Source of the DNA: Deltaproteobacteria bacterium
GTDB taxonomy: Bacteria > Myxococcota_A > UBA9160 > UBA4427
DNA: 64,000 nt
Direction: 5' to 3'
Assembly (NCBI GenBank): GCA_029261835.1
Contig: JAJDAO010000039.1
Coordinates: forward strand, 1 to 64,000
Below, one piece after another: positions 25,280-33,686 of the stretch. Positions within the stretch are counted from its first letter, which is position 1; each line of letters starts with the position of its first letter. Position numbers and translations under genes: made by a program. The notes beneath the pieces were generated by a model. The model had not been told where the DNA came from. It did no database searches and worked only from the letters and a program-made list of their open reading frames with translations.

Positions 25280-27246
25280 GCCGCCCGTTGCCCCCCCGCT
25301 GGCGCTGGCTGCGGCCAGAGTATCGCGACACCGCCCACAGCAAAGATGATCGACCCGATCCAGATCCAGTTGACCAGCGGATTGCGGTAGATCTTGATGG
25401 TCGCCGAGCCGTCGGACTCGACGGCCGTCAGGATCACGTAGACATCCTCCAGCCAGGTCGAATAGATGGAGGGGATCGAAGAGGGCTGCTGCTCCAGCCA
25501 GTAGACTCGTTTTTCGGGTGCCATCACCGCCAGAGGTTGATCCTCGTTGAACAGGGCGATGCGGGCCGTAGCGCCTCCGTAGTGCTGGGACTCGATCGGC
25601 ACCGCGGTGAGATACTGCAGACGGTACTCATCGAGCTGCGTGGAATCACCCGGGCTCATGTTCTCCAACTTCTCGACGTTGAAGACCGCGCCGGAGATCC
25701 CGAGCAGCATGATGACGGCGCCCAGATGCACGATGTATCCGCCGTAGCGGCGCTGGTTCTTGCTCAGCAGCGCCGCAAGGGCGGCAACTGCCGATTCGTT
25801 CTTGCCGCGCATGCGCGCACTCACCGCCTGCCAGTACTCTTGGAAGATGGTGGCGACGACGAAGGCAGATAGCCCCCAGCACCCGATGCTCCAGTAGCCG
25901 ATTTGATTCCAGAAGACGACGGCCAGCACGGCGGAAGTCGCCACGCCGAGCACAGCCGGCTTGGTGAAATGTCGCCGCAGACTCGCCGTGCTGGCGCGAC
26001 GCCAGGCGATCAGCGGCGCGACGCCCGTGAGCAAGAGCAGCAGGAGGGCGAGTGGGCCGGTCACCACGTTGTAGAACTTCGGCCCCAGCGTGAGGCGCTG
26101 ACCGCTGATCGACTCGGAGAAGACCGGCAGCATGGTGAAGCCGAAGACGACCGCCAGCAGCACCATGAAGACCCAGTTGTTGAGGACGAAGCTCGCCTCG
26201 CGCGAGACGACCGATGCGAGCTTGTTACGACTTCCGAGCTCCTTGCGCCGGTAGATCACCGCCGCGTAGAAGCCGACGACCATCACGATCACGTACGTAA
26301 GGAAGATCGGCTTGAACCAGCCCGAGTCGGTAAAGGCGTGCACGGATTGCACGATGCCACTGCGCGTCAGGAACGTGCCGAAGAGGCACATGGCATACGT
26401 GAGCCCGACCAAGACGACATTCCAGGTCTTCAGCATGCCGCGCTTTTCTTGGATCATGACCGAGTGCAGGTACGCAGTGGCCGCGAGCCACGGCATGAGA
26501 GAAGCGTTCTCGACAGGATCCCAGGCCCAGTACCCGCCCCAGCCCAGCACCTCGTACGCCCAGTGTCCTCCCAGCACGATGCCAGCGCCCAGTGCCAGCC
26601 ACGCGATGAGGCTCCAGCGGCGCGTCGTGCGAAACCATGTCGTGCCGAGTTCTCCGGTGATGAGTGCCGCGACGGCGAATGAGAAGGGCACCGCGAAGCC
26701 CGTGAAACCCATGTACAGCATGACCGGGTGGATCAACATGACCGGATGCTGGAGCAGCGGGTTGAGCCCGTTGCCGTCCGAGACCACCTCACTGAAGGGA
26801 AGGCGTTCGAAGGGCACGTTGGCGAAATTCACCAGCACGAGGAAGAAGCCCGTGTTGGCCAACAGGCAAACGGCTACCCATGGCATGAGATTCCGGTTCG
26901 AGTTGCGGCTCGCCCACACCGCAGCGGAGCCATAGGCCGTGAGCAGCCAGGCCCACAGCAGCAGGGAGCCCGCCTGACCTCCCCACAACGCGCCCAAGCG
27001 GTAGGACAGCGCCATGCTTCGCGCCGAATGGTGGGCGACGTAGGCCAGCGAGAAGTCGTTGACGGCGAGTGCGTAGAACAGGGCGAACATGGCGAGGGAC
27101 AAGAAGCCGAAGACGACGTGAACCGAGCGTTCGGCCACGCGTGTCCATTCCGGACGTCGTTGCAGGCCCGCGTAGGTACCTGCCGCGATTCCCAGTCCGC
27201 AGACCACGAGGGCGAATCGCAGAGAGTAAAGACCTATTTCCGACAT
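25276..27246 (-). CDS. ccmF: haem lyase CcmF
   Basis: 656 residues from ATG 27246; the frame extends 10 codons upstream. CcmF takes haem from CcmE and attaches it to apocytochrome c. The WWD-type motif is LGWGGYWAWDPVENASLMPW. Flanking histidine segments HPVMLIHPVMLYMGF and GGHWAYEVLGWGG and a late IVHLGAVIMLLGISGAVFN helix are present. Around 14 membrane helices are visible, as expected. The C-terminal periplasmic part (LEQQPSSIPSIYSTWLEDVY) matches the family. It overlaps the 660-residue gene downstream by four bases. Confidence 0.95.
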   Translation of the reverse strand: MSEIGLYSLRFALVVCGLGIAAGTYAGLQRRPEWTRVAERSVHVVFGFLSLAMFALFYALAVNDFSLAYVAHHSARSMALSYRLGALWGGQAGSLLLWAWLLTAYGSAAVWASRNSNRNLMPWVAVCLLANTGFFLVLVNFANVPFERLPFSEVVSDGNGLNPLLQHPVMLIHPVMLYMGFTGFAVPFSFAVAALITGELGTTWFRTTRRWSLIAWLALGAGIVLGGHWAYEVLGWGGYWAWDPVENASLMPWLAATAYLHSVMIQEKRGMLKTWNVVLVGLTYAMCLFGTFLTRSGIVQSVHAFTDSGWFKPIFLTYVIVMVVGFYAAVIYRRKELGSRNKLASVVSREASFVLNNWVFMVLLAVVFGFTMLPVFSESISGQRLTLGPKFYNVVTGPLALLLLLLTGVAPLIAWRRASTASLRRHFTKPAVLGVATSAVLAVVFWNQIGYWSIGCWGLSAFVVATIFQEYWQAVSARMRGKNESAVAALAALLSKNQRRYGGYIVHLGAVIMLLGISGAVFNVEKLENMSPGDSTQLDEYRLQYLTAVPIESQHYGGATARIALFNEDQPLAVMAPEKRVYWLEQQPSSIPSIYSTWLEDVYVILTAVESDGSATIKIYRNPLVNWIWIGSIIFAVGGVAILWPQPAPAGGQRAA

Positions 27247-27337
27247 TGGTTCGCTCCCGCGGCTCACTGCGCTCAAGGGGGGATGGGGGGTACAGGGCTC
27301 GAGAGGCGTGCTCGAGACGAGGGAAGAGCCTGATGCT

Positions 27338-27811
27338 CTACAGCTTCAAGCCGTCGCCGCGCTCGCCCGCATCTCGGATCCCGCCTTCAGCCTCGAACTT
27401 GGAAGGACACTTCGCCAGCACATTGTCGGCGAGGAAGACCGTCTCACTCTCGTGACTCTGCAGCCTTCCCTCTACGACCACTTCGGCGCCGTCCTTGAAG
27501 AGGTCGGGTGTCTCGAGACCTTGGTATACGACATTCAGCGCGTGCCCTCCTGCCAATCCGATGTGGGGAGGGTCGTTCTGTACGAGAAAGCGAACCTGCT
27601 TGGTCTCGAGGTCGCGCTGAATGGAGTTGCTGGCGACATAGCCGTGGACGCGTAGAGACCGCCCTTCGATGGAGGCGCCCTGCGCGAGGAACTCGTCGAG
27701 CGTCTGATAGTACTTGAAACTCGTCGCCTCACGCAGATTGGTGTATGAGTACCAGCCGAGTAGCAGTGCGACGAGGCACGCGCCGATGGCGATCTGTGCA
27801 CCCTTGGACAT
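27338..27811 (-). CDS. ccmE: cytochrome c maturation haem chaperone CcmE, Cys-type with CxxxF motif
   Basis: 157 residues: an N-terminal membrane anchor (IAIGACLVALLLGWYSYTN) and a periplasmic OB-fold (GRSLRVHGYVASNSI, VRFLVQND, VVVEGRL). CcmE normally binds haem covalently through His in an HxxxY motif. Here the equivalent site reads VLAKCPSKFEAEGG, with Cys for His and Phe for Tyr. Cys-type (CxxxY) CcmE proteins are known from archaea and some delta-type proteobacteria, usually without CcmH. The Phe is a further departure. It is first in the operon, behind a good sigma-70 promoter. Confidence 0.93.
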   Translation of the reverse strand: MSKGAQIAIGACLVALLLGWYSYTNLREATSFKYYQTLDEFLAQGASIEGRSLRVHGYVASNSIQRDLETKQVRFLVQNDPPHIGLAGGHALNVVYQGLETPDLFKDGAEVVVEGRLQSHESETVFLADNVLAKCPSKFEAEGGIRDAGERGDGLKL

Positions 27812-27883
27812 CGGAAGAAGCTCCGTATGATCGGGATATCGGGAGCCTGAGAGCGGCTCCGCATTGCGGGACTGAACGGCGTG

Positions 27884-27912
27884 AGAATAGCTGCGGGTGT
27901 CACGGGTGTCAA
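27884..27912 (-). promoter_or_regulatory. sigma-70-type promoter of the ccm operon
   Basis: On the minus strand the consensus TTGACA (27912-27907) is separated by exactly 17 bases from TATTCT (27889-27884). A start around 27877 gives a leader of about 65 bases before the ccmE ATG. A short direct repeat, GGGTGTCA, overlaps the -35 box and part of the spacer on the plus strand. This is the best promoter match seen in the window. Confidence 0.6.
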
Positions 27913-28002
27913 AGCGAGTCGGTCCGGAAAGTCAACCAATTCCGCTGACTTGCGTGTCGACGATGCTTGACACGCCGGACCCGCGCGGCTACCCCGGTGT
28001 CC

Positions 28003-29196
28003 ATGCCCGGCCGTATCCAGCCGCCGCCGGCCGAGCGACTCGATCGCCTCGGGCCCTTTCTCGCCATGGAGATCATGGAACGCGCCTTCGAGATGGAGCG
28101 GGCCGGTCATCGAATCGCCCACCTCGAGATCGGGGAGCCGGACTTCGAGCCGCCCGAGGCCGCCGTGGAGGCCTGCGTGCGGGCGCTCCGGTCGGGAGAG
28201 ACGCAGTACACGGACAGCCGTGGCCTGATCGAGCTGCGTGAGGCTATCGCGGCCCACAGTGAGCGCCGCTTCGGCGTCGCGCCCGATCCCGATTGCGTGG
28301 TCGTCACAAGCGGCACCTCGCCCGCCATGCTGTTGGCGTTCTCGCTGCTGGTGAACCCCGGCGACGAGGTGTTGCTCGCCACTCCCCACTACTCCTGCTA
28401 TCCGAACTTCATTCGCTACTGCGGTGGCGTGCCGGTCACCGTCCGCTGCCGGGAGAGCGCGGGCTTTGCTCTGGATCCCGACGCCCTCGCCGAGGCGGTC
28501 ACGCCTCGCTCTCGGGCCATCGTGCTCAGCTCGCCCGCGAACCCGACCGGTGCCATCCACAGTGCCGAGACGATGGCGTCGCTCTGCGAACTCGGTCTTC
28601 CGGTGATTTCCGATGAGATCTACGACGGCCTGGTCTACGACGACGCTGTCGTGACTTCGGCTCTTCAGTTGAGCGATCAGTCGTTCGTCCTCGATGGCTT
28701 CTCGAAGCGCTACGCGATGACCGGCTTTCGCCTCGGGTACCTGATCGTGCCGGAGTGGGCCCGACGGCCGTTGCAGATCATGCAACAGAACTTCTTCATC
28801 TCGGCGAATCGCTTCGTTCAGCATGCAGGCATCGCGGCTCTCGAGTGCGGCGCCGAGCACGTCGAGCGAATTCGCCTCGCCTGTGAACACCGCCGCGATC
28901 TGCTCGTGGACGGCCTGCGGAAGCTGGGCTTCGGCATTGCCCACCGCCCGGCCGGCGCGTTCTACGTGCTGGCCGATGCCCGACGTTTCGATCGAGACTC
29001 CAAGCGCCTCGCCTTCACGCTGCTCGAGCGTGCGAAAGTGGGCGTGACGCCTGGCGTCGACTTCGGCGAGGCGGGCGAGGGCATGTTGCGCTTCTGCTAT
29101 GCCGTCTCCGAGGGCACCATCGAGCAAGCGCTCGAACGGCTGGCTCGCGTTCTGCCCGAACTCGAGCAGAACGTCTCGGGGGAGGCCCGGACGTGA
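28003..29196 (+). CDS. class I/II PLP-dependent aminotransferase
   Basis: 397 residues from ATG 28003; an in-frame TTG at 27967 would add 12 residues. This fold-type I aminotransferase resembles the aspartate/alanine/LL-DAP group. Landmarks are IGEPDFEPPEAAVEAC, the PLP-phosphate region VTSGTSPAMLL, LSSPANPTGAIH, SDEIYDGLVYDD, the Schiff-base lysine in LDGFSKRYAMTGFRLGY, and a late arginine in GMLRFCYAVS. The amino donor and acceptor cannot be assigned. It overlaps engB by GTGA and is divergent from the ccm operon. Confidence 0.9.
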   Translation: MPGRIQPPPAERLDRLGPFLAMEIMERAFEMERAGHRIAHLEIGEPDFEPPEAAVEACVRALRSGETQYTDSRGLIELREAIAAHSERRFGVAPDPDCVVVTSGTSPAMLLAFSLLVNPGDEVLLATPHYSCYPNFIRYCGGVPVTVRCRESAGFALDPDALAEAVTPRSRAIVLSSPANPTGAIHSAETMASLCELGLPVISDEIYDGLVYDDAVVTSALQLSDQSFVLDGFSKRYAMTGFRLGYLIVPEWARRPLQIMQQNFFISANRFVQHAGIAALECGAEHVERIRLACEHRRDLLVDGLRKLGFGIAHRPAGAFYVLADARRFDRDSKRLAFTLLERAKVGVTPGVDFGEAGEGMLRFCYAVSEGTIEQALERLARVLPELEQNVSGEART

Positions 29197-29789
29197 AGAT
29201 ACGCGTGGCGGAGATCCTTACGTCGTGCTCGAAGCCGAGCCATTTCCCCGTTTCCGAGCTGCCGGAGATCGCTTTTCTCGGGCGCTCGAATGTCGGCAAG
29301 TCCAGCCTGCTCAACGCCCTGGTCGGGCGCAAGCAGCTCGCTCGAACCAGCTCGACGCCGGGCAAGACGCGCCTAATCCATTTCTTTCGGGTCGAAACGG
29401 ATGCGCGTGACCTCCTGTTGGTCGATCTGCCCGGCTACGGCTGGGCCAGGGTGTCTCGACGTGAGCGGGATAGCTGGCGCCATCTGGTCGAGAGCTACCT
29501 CGCGGATCGCTCGCAGCTCCGGGTCGCGATTCTGCTGCAGGACGTGCGGCGAGACCTCAGCGAAGACGAGACGCTGCTGCTCGATTGGCTGGCCGAGCGG
29601 GGCGTGCCCAGTCTGGTCGTCCTCACGAAGATCGACAAGCTCAAGCCGATGCGGCGCAAGAAGCGGGTCGCCGAGCTCCGCGATGGCCTGGCGCCTACGG
29701 GCGTTCCCGTGATCGCCAGCTCGGCGCAGACCCGCCAGGGGCTGCCGGAGCTCTGGCGGGCGATTCGGGAGCGTTGCGACGCCGCATGA
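29193..29789 (+). CDS. engB: ribosome biogenesis GTP-binding protein EngB (YsxC/YihA)
   Basis: 198 residues from GTG 29193. EngB is a TRAFAC-class GTPase needed for 50S subunit assembly. G-motifs are FLGRSNVGKSSLLNALVG (G1), ARTSSTPGKTRLIHFF (G2), LVDLPGYGWARV (G3), VLTKIDKL (G4) and IASSAQTRQGL (G5). Its stop lies inside the first copy of a 19-bp tandem repeat. A convergent membrane-protein gene follows 75 bp away. Confidence 0.95.
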   Translation: MKIRVAEILTSCSKPSHFPVSELPEIAFLGRSNVGKSSLLNALVGRKQLARTSSTPGKTRLIHFFRVETDARDLLLVDLPGYGWARVSRRERDSWRHLVESYLADRSQLRVAILLQDVRRDLSEDETLLLDWLAERGVPSLVVLTKIDKLKPMRRKKRVAELRDGLAPTGVPVIASSAQTRQGLPELWRAIRERCDAA

Positions 29790-29825
29790 GCATTGCGACG
29801 CTGCATGAGTGTCGCGACGCCGCAG
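29774..29825. repeat. 19-bp tandem repeat (2.7 copies) spanning the engB stop
   Basis: TTGCGACGCCGCATGAGCA (29774-29792), TTGCGACGCTGCATGAGTG (29793-29811) and a partial third copy TCGCGACGCCGCAG (29812-29825) run head to tail. The engB stop TGA is inside copy 1, and the second copy repeats the stop one frame over. This looks like local tandem duplication of the gene's 3-prime end. Confidence 0.7.
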
Positions 29826-29864
29826 TCAGAGTAGTGGCCACCGCTGTGAAGCACTCGAGACGGC

Positions 29865-32378
29865 TCAGCCGGCGGCCGGTCCCACGCGGCGGCAGAGCCG
29901 AGCGGATAGCAGGGCGAGCGCGAGGTAGCAGACCGCTGCGATCGCGAAGTTGCTATGGATGCCGGTCCACATCGAGATCGCGACGGCAACGATCGACGCC
30001 AGTACGCCGCTGGCTCCATTCACACCCCACATCCACGCGGTGGCCTCGGGCGAGAGTTCGCCGACCAGGCGCATTCCTATCGGAAAGCAGAAGCCGAGCA
30101 ACAGCGACAGGGGCGCGGTCGTGACCATCACGATGAGCACTCGCCCGGCGAGCGGCAGCCCGATCACCGCGTCGAGCAGCGGCTGGAGCGAGACAGAGAG
30201 AATGAGTGTGAGCGCCGCGATCGCCAACGGCACGCCGATCGACCAGCGGGTGAGGCGCTCGAGACGATCGGACAGCAGGCTGCCGAAGCCCGCGAAGAGG
30301 ATCATCGTGAACAGGATCACGGAGTACGTGTAGATCGGATGCCCGAGAAACACCGAGAAGCGTTGAAGAAGCGGGATCTGGATCGACATGAAGCCGTATC
30401 CGATCGCCGCGAAGTAGCCGACGGAGAGGCCGAAGCTGGCGGCGTCCATGCGCGGAAGCCCCGATATCAGTAGCGGCAAGCCGATGATCGCCAGGGTCAA
30501 GCAGAGCGCGATCATCAGGAGGAGCATCAGTGTGAAGGTCGCCCGCACGTTGCCCCAAATGACGCCGCCGGTCCCGGAGAGGACGTCGCCGCTCTCCATC
30601 TGCGTGAGGATGTGAAAGCTGCCGAGCTTCAGCAGATTGAAGAAGTAGGGACGCGCGTCAGTTGGCGGGCTGTAGTCGAAGTGGGGATCGGCCGTGGCCG
30701 CGGCCAGCGCTTCAGGCGAAGTGCTCGATACGATCGCGGCCAGCCGCGGGTCGGATGCCGTCTCGCCGGGGGCCACGAGCACTCGGAAGCCGAGCTGCGC
30801 CGCAGTCTCATGAATGCGTTTGATGTCGCTCGATGGCAGCGGGTCCGGGGAGAGGAGCAGTGTCGCCACCTTCTCGGCTGCTACGAGGGCGATGTGCTTG
30901 GACGGGTCCTCGACTCCGAGCTCGAGAAGAGTTCGAACGCAGAGTGAGAGCAGACGGCTCGTCTCGGAGACGTTGTCGGGCGAGAACCACCGCGAGGTGG
31001 AGAAGATGCCGCCCGGTTCGAGGCGAGACAGGAAGATCTTCCACGCCTCTACCGTGTAGAGCGCGTTCTCGCTCAGTGTGAAGGCGCCCGCTCCCGTTGC
31101 CGCCCAGGTATCCACCAGCGACATCTGCAGTACGTCAAAGCGCTCGTCGGTGCGCGTGAGATACGCTCGGGCCTCGTCGTTGACGATTCGCACCGTCGGC
31201 TGGTCAGCAATGCTCGCGAAGTCGCGGTACGCGTCCGTGAGGATTTCGACGAAGATCTCGTTGATCTCGATGGCCGTGACCGAGCGGCTTCCGCCCCAGA
31301 GCGCCGACAGGATGTCACGACCGCCGCCGACGCCGATGACAGCCGTCTTTCCAGAGCGAAGATAGTGCGGCAGCGTGGTGACGTCGTACTTGACCCACTC
31401 GATGGAGCTTCGCTGTCCGTTCCACTGCGTCAACGCCGTGCCCGCACCGCCGTCGATGAACATGTAGGCGCTGTTTGCCCGCAGGTTGCGGGGGTTCCTG
31501 CCGGGCCCCCAGTAGAAGGGAGGGGCGACGCGTGGGCGAAAGACCGTGACGTGGGAGTAGGCGTTCGAGTACGCCCGCTCGATCTTGCTCGACTCGATGC
31601 GTTGTCCACGCGGATACAGGACGCCGATGGGTGCGCCCGAAGCGCTGTGCAGCAGCGCCGCAGCCAGCAGGAGCACGGCCAGGGTTCCGCTCGGCAGGCG
31701 CGAAGCATGGCCGGCGAAGCGCGTGTAGCAGCGGGCCGCGAGCGCCGCGAGCCCCCCCGCCAGCACGGCCGCCGAGAACATGTCCAGCTTGTCGAGCAGG
31801 GGAACGATCAGCGCGCAGCCGGCCGCCGCCCCGAGCAGATCGCTGCCGTAGAGGATGCCGATTCGGCCACCGCAGCGCGTCAACGCCAGAGTCACGACCG
31901 CGCCGGAGAGCAGGAAGGGCAGCGTCAGCAGGAGCACGGCCAGCGCCAGCGAGCCGATTTCGAATGGTTCGCGACCCTCGAGCGGCGGAATGCGCAGCCG
32001 CATCAGCAGGAGATGGGTCAGCGGGATGGCGATTGCCAGGCCGAAGCTGATACGTCCAATGGCCCGGTGGGCGGCCTCGCCGGCCAGACGCCTGCCGGCA
32101 AGGAAGACGAGGACTGCCCCGGAGGCCCCGCCCAGCATCGCCAGCGAGATGGCGATGAACGAGAGGTGATACCAGGTGAGGACCGACAGCAGGCGGCTGT
32201 CGAGGAGTTCGATGAGGAGAGTCGCGAGCGTTGTGAGGAAGAGCCCGGCGCTCAGCCAGCGGTCGCGTGAATCCAACGCCCATCTCCCAAGCCACGATCG
32301 AGTTCGCCGCCCGGGGCGACGAGGCCCGACTATAGCGCCTTCACCTTCGCAAAGGGGTGATGTTCGCTGTGCAGCCAT
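29865..32378 (-). CDS. membrane protein with an embedded spermidine-synthase-like methyltransferase-fold domain
   Basis: 837 residues from ATG 32378. TTG 32276, with GGGAG in front, is a credible alternative that removes a low-complexity 34-residue lead. The N-terminal ~235 residues form six or seven membrane helices (TLLIELLDSRLLSVLTWYHL). A soluble SpeE-like Rossmann domain follows (about 300-560): KTAVIGVGGGRDILSAL, AIEINEIFVEIL and FDVLQMSLVDTWAATGAGAF. A second membrane part of about seven helices ends the protein. Such fused proteins are common but poorly characterised; aminopropyl transfer is not proven. It is convergent with engB. Confidence 0.82.
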   Translation of the reverse strand: MAAQRTSPLCEGEGAIVGPRRPGRRTRSWLGRWALDSRDRWLSAGLFLTTLATLLIELLDSRLLSVLTWYHLSFIAISLAMLGGASGAVLVFLAGRRLAGEAAHRAIGRISFGLAIAIPLTHLLLMRLRIPPLEGREPFEIGSLALAVLLLTLPFLLSGAVVTLALTRCGGRIGILYGSDLLGAAAGCALIVPLLDKLDMFSAAVLAGGLAALAARCYTRFAGHASRLPSGTLAVLLLAAALLHSASGAPIGVLYPRGQRIESSKIERAYSNAYSHVTVFRPRVAPPFYWGPGRNPRNLRANSAYMFIDGGAGTALTQWNGQRSSIEWVKYDVTTLPHYLRSGKTAVIGVGGGRDILSALWGGSRSVTAIEINEIFVEILTDAYRDFASIADQPTVRIVNDEARAYLTRTDERFDVLQMSLVDTWAATGAGAFTLSENALYTVEAWKIFLSRLEPGGIFSTSRWFSPDNVSETSRLLSLCVRTLLELGVEDPSKHIALVAAEKVATLLLSPDPLPSSDIKRIHETAAQLGFRVLVAPGETASDPRLAAIVSSTSPEALAAATADPHFDYSPPTDARPYFFNLLKLGSFHILTQMESGDVLSGTGGVIWGNVRATFTLMLLLMIALCLTLAIIGLPLLISGLPRMDAASFGLSVGYFAAIGYGFMSIQIPLLQRFSVFLGHPIYTYSVILFTMILFAGFGSLLSDRLERLTRWSIGVPLAIAALTLILSVSLQPLLDAVIGLPLAGRVLIVMVTTAPLSLLLGFCFPIGMRLVGELSPEATAWMWGVNGASGVLASIVAVAISMWTGIHSNFAIAAVCYLALALLSARLCRRVGPAAG

Positions 32379-32508
32379 CTCTCGAGCCCAACGGCTGTGG
32401 CTGCCAGTCCGGACCCACGCCGTCCGCCGAGGCCGAGACGGCTTGCGAAGATCTGAGACAGAACACGCGTATCGGCGTACCCTGCCGGTGGCCAGCCGTG
32501 GAGTCGCC

Positions 32509-33684
32509 GTGTCTCAACCCCGAGTCGTCAGGATCGAACTCACACCGGTCTTCGTGCCGTTTCGTTCCGCAGTGCGAGAGGTCATGGACAGCTCGGTTGG
32601 CGGGCTCGGGATGGCGATCGCAGCCGAGGAGACGTGGACGGGCGGCGACTTCGTGATCTGCCAGCTCACGGCTGAAGACGGCTCACAGGGCGTGGGTGAG
32701 GCCTTCGTCTGGCTGCCGGAGACCGGTGTTTCACCCGCGCATCTGATCGACACCATTGCAGAAGGGTTGGCGCGCTACCTGCTGGGGCAGAGCCCTTTCG
32801 ACGTGGAGAGGTTGCGGAAGAGGATGGACGCCAATGTGGCGCGCAGTGACGTCGCCAAGGGCGTGCTCGACATGGCCTGCTACGACCTGATGGGACGCAT
32901 CAGCGGTCGGTCCTCACACGACTTCATGGGCGGCCGGGTCGTGGATGCCGTTCCTCTGGCCGCACTGGTTCCGCTGGTGGACATCGACACCATGGTTGAG
33001 CTCGCGCAGAGCTTCCTTGGCGCCGGAACCCGGACCTTCCGTCTGAAGCTCGGGCGCAGCATCGACGAGGACGCTCGCATCGTCGCGCGCATGCGCGAAG
33101 TGCTGGGCGACGAGGTGCGATTGCGAGTGGATTACAACCAGGCGTACTCGCCGGCCGAGGCCGTACGCGCCATTCGCGCCATCGAGCCCTTCGGAATCGA
33201 CTTCGCCGAGCAGCCGGTCGCCGCCGCAGACTACCTCGGCATGGCGCACGTGCAGGAGCGGGTTGCCACGCCACTGCTGGCGCACGAGGGCTGCTTTTCG
33301 CTCCAGGACATCGTGACGCTGGTCGAACTCGGCGCCGTCGGCGTGATCGGAGTGAACTCTGAGCGTCCGGGTGGCGTGACGAACGCGCTTCGAGCCATCG
33401 CCTACGCCGAGCAGCGTGGGCTCGGCGTCGTATTGCACAACCAGCCACTCGGCATCGCGTCCGCGATGCAGATTCACCTCGCTGCGGCCCGTTTTCCAGC
33501 CCTCGGACACGCGATCGAGCTCTTCGGTCACGTCATGCTGGAAGACGATCTCATCCTGGGCGGGCTCGACTACAGCGATGGCCAGGTTGACGTGCCGAGC
33601 GGAGCGGGCTGGGGCGTCGATCTCGACCGCGACGCGCTCGAGAAATACGCGACCGCTGCCAGCGTCATTCTGGAGCCGAGCTGA
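32509..33684 (+). CDS. mandelate racemase/muconate lactonizing enzyme-family protein (enolase superfamily)
   Basis: 391 residues from GTG 32509, with GGAG just upstream; the longer open frame is not family-like. The N-terminal capping domain (IELTPVFVPFRSAVREVMDS) and TIM-barrel are recognisable. Candidate metal ligands are D in RVDYNQAYSP, E in FAEQPVAAADYLG and E in LLAHEGCFSLQD. The usual K-x-K reads FRLKLG, and the lysine of the sixth strand in MLE-type enzymes appears as VNSERPGG. The acid/base set is therefore atypical, and the reaction cannot be predicted. The amidohydrolase gene starts two bases after the stop. Confidence 0.85.
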   Translation: MSQPRVVRIELTPVFVPFRSAVREVMDSSVGGLGMAIAAEETWTGGDFVICQLTAEDGSQGVGEAFVWLPETGVSPAHLIDTIAEGLARYLLGQSPFDVERLRKRMDANVARSDVAKGVLDMACYDLMGRISGRSSHDFMGGRVVDAVPLAALVPLVDIDTMVELAQSFLGAGTRTFRLKLGRSIDEDARIVARMREVLGDEVRLRVDYNQAYSPAEAVRAIRAIEPFGIDFAEQPVAAADYLGMAHVQERVATPLLAHEGCFSLQDIVTLVELGAVGVIGVNSERPGGVTNALRAIAYAEQRGLGVVLHNQPLGIASAMQIHLAAARFPALGHAIELFGHVMLEDDLILGGLDYSDGQVDVPSGAGWGVDLDRDALEKYATAASVILEPS

Positions 33685-33686
33685 GC

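Noticed and set aside
32176-32508. N-terminal extension of the enolase-superfamily gene
   Set aside because: The 111 extra codons are Arg/Ser-rich, overlap the divergent membrane-protein gene, and lack family similarity; GTG 32509 has a ribosome site and fits family length.
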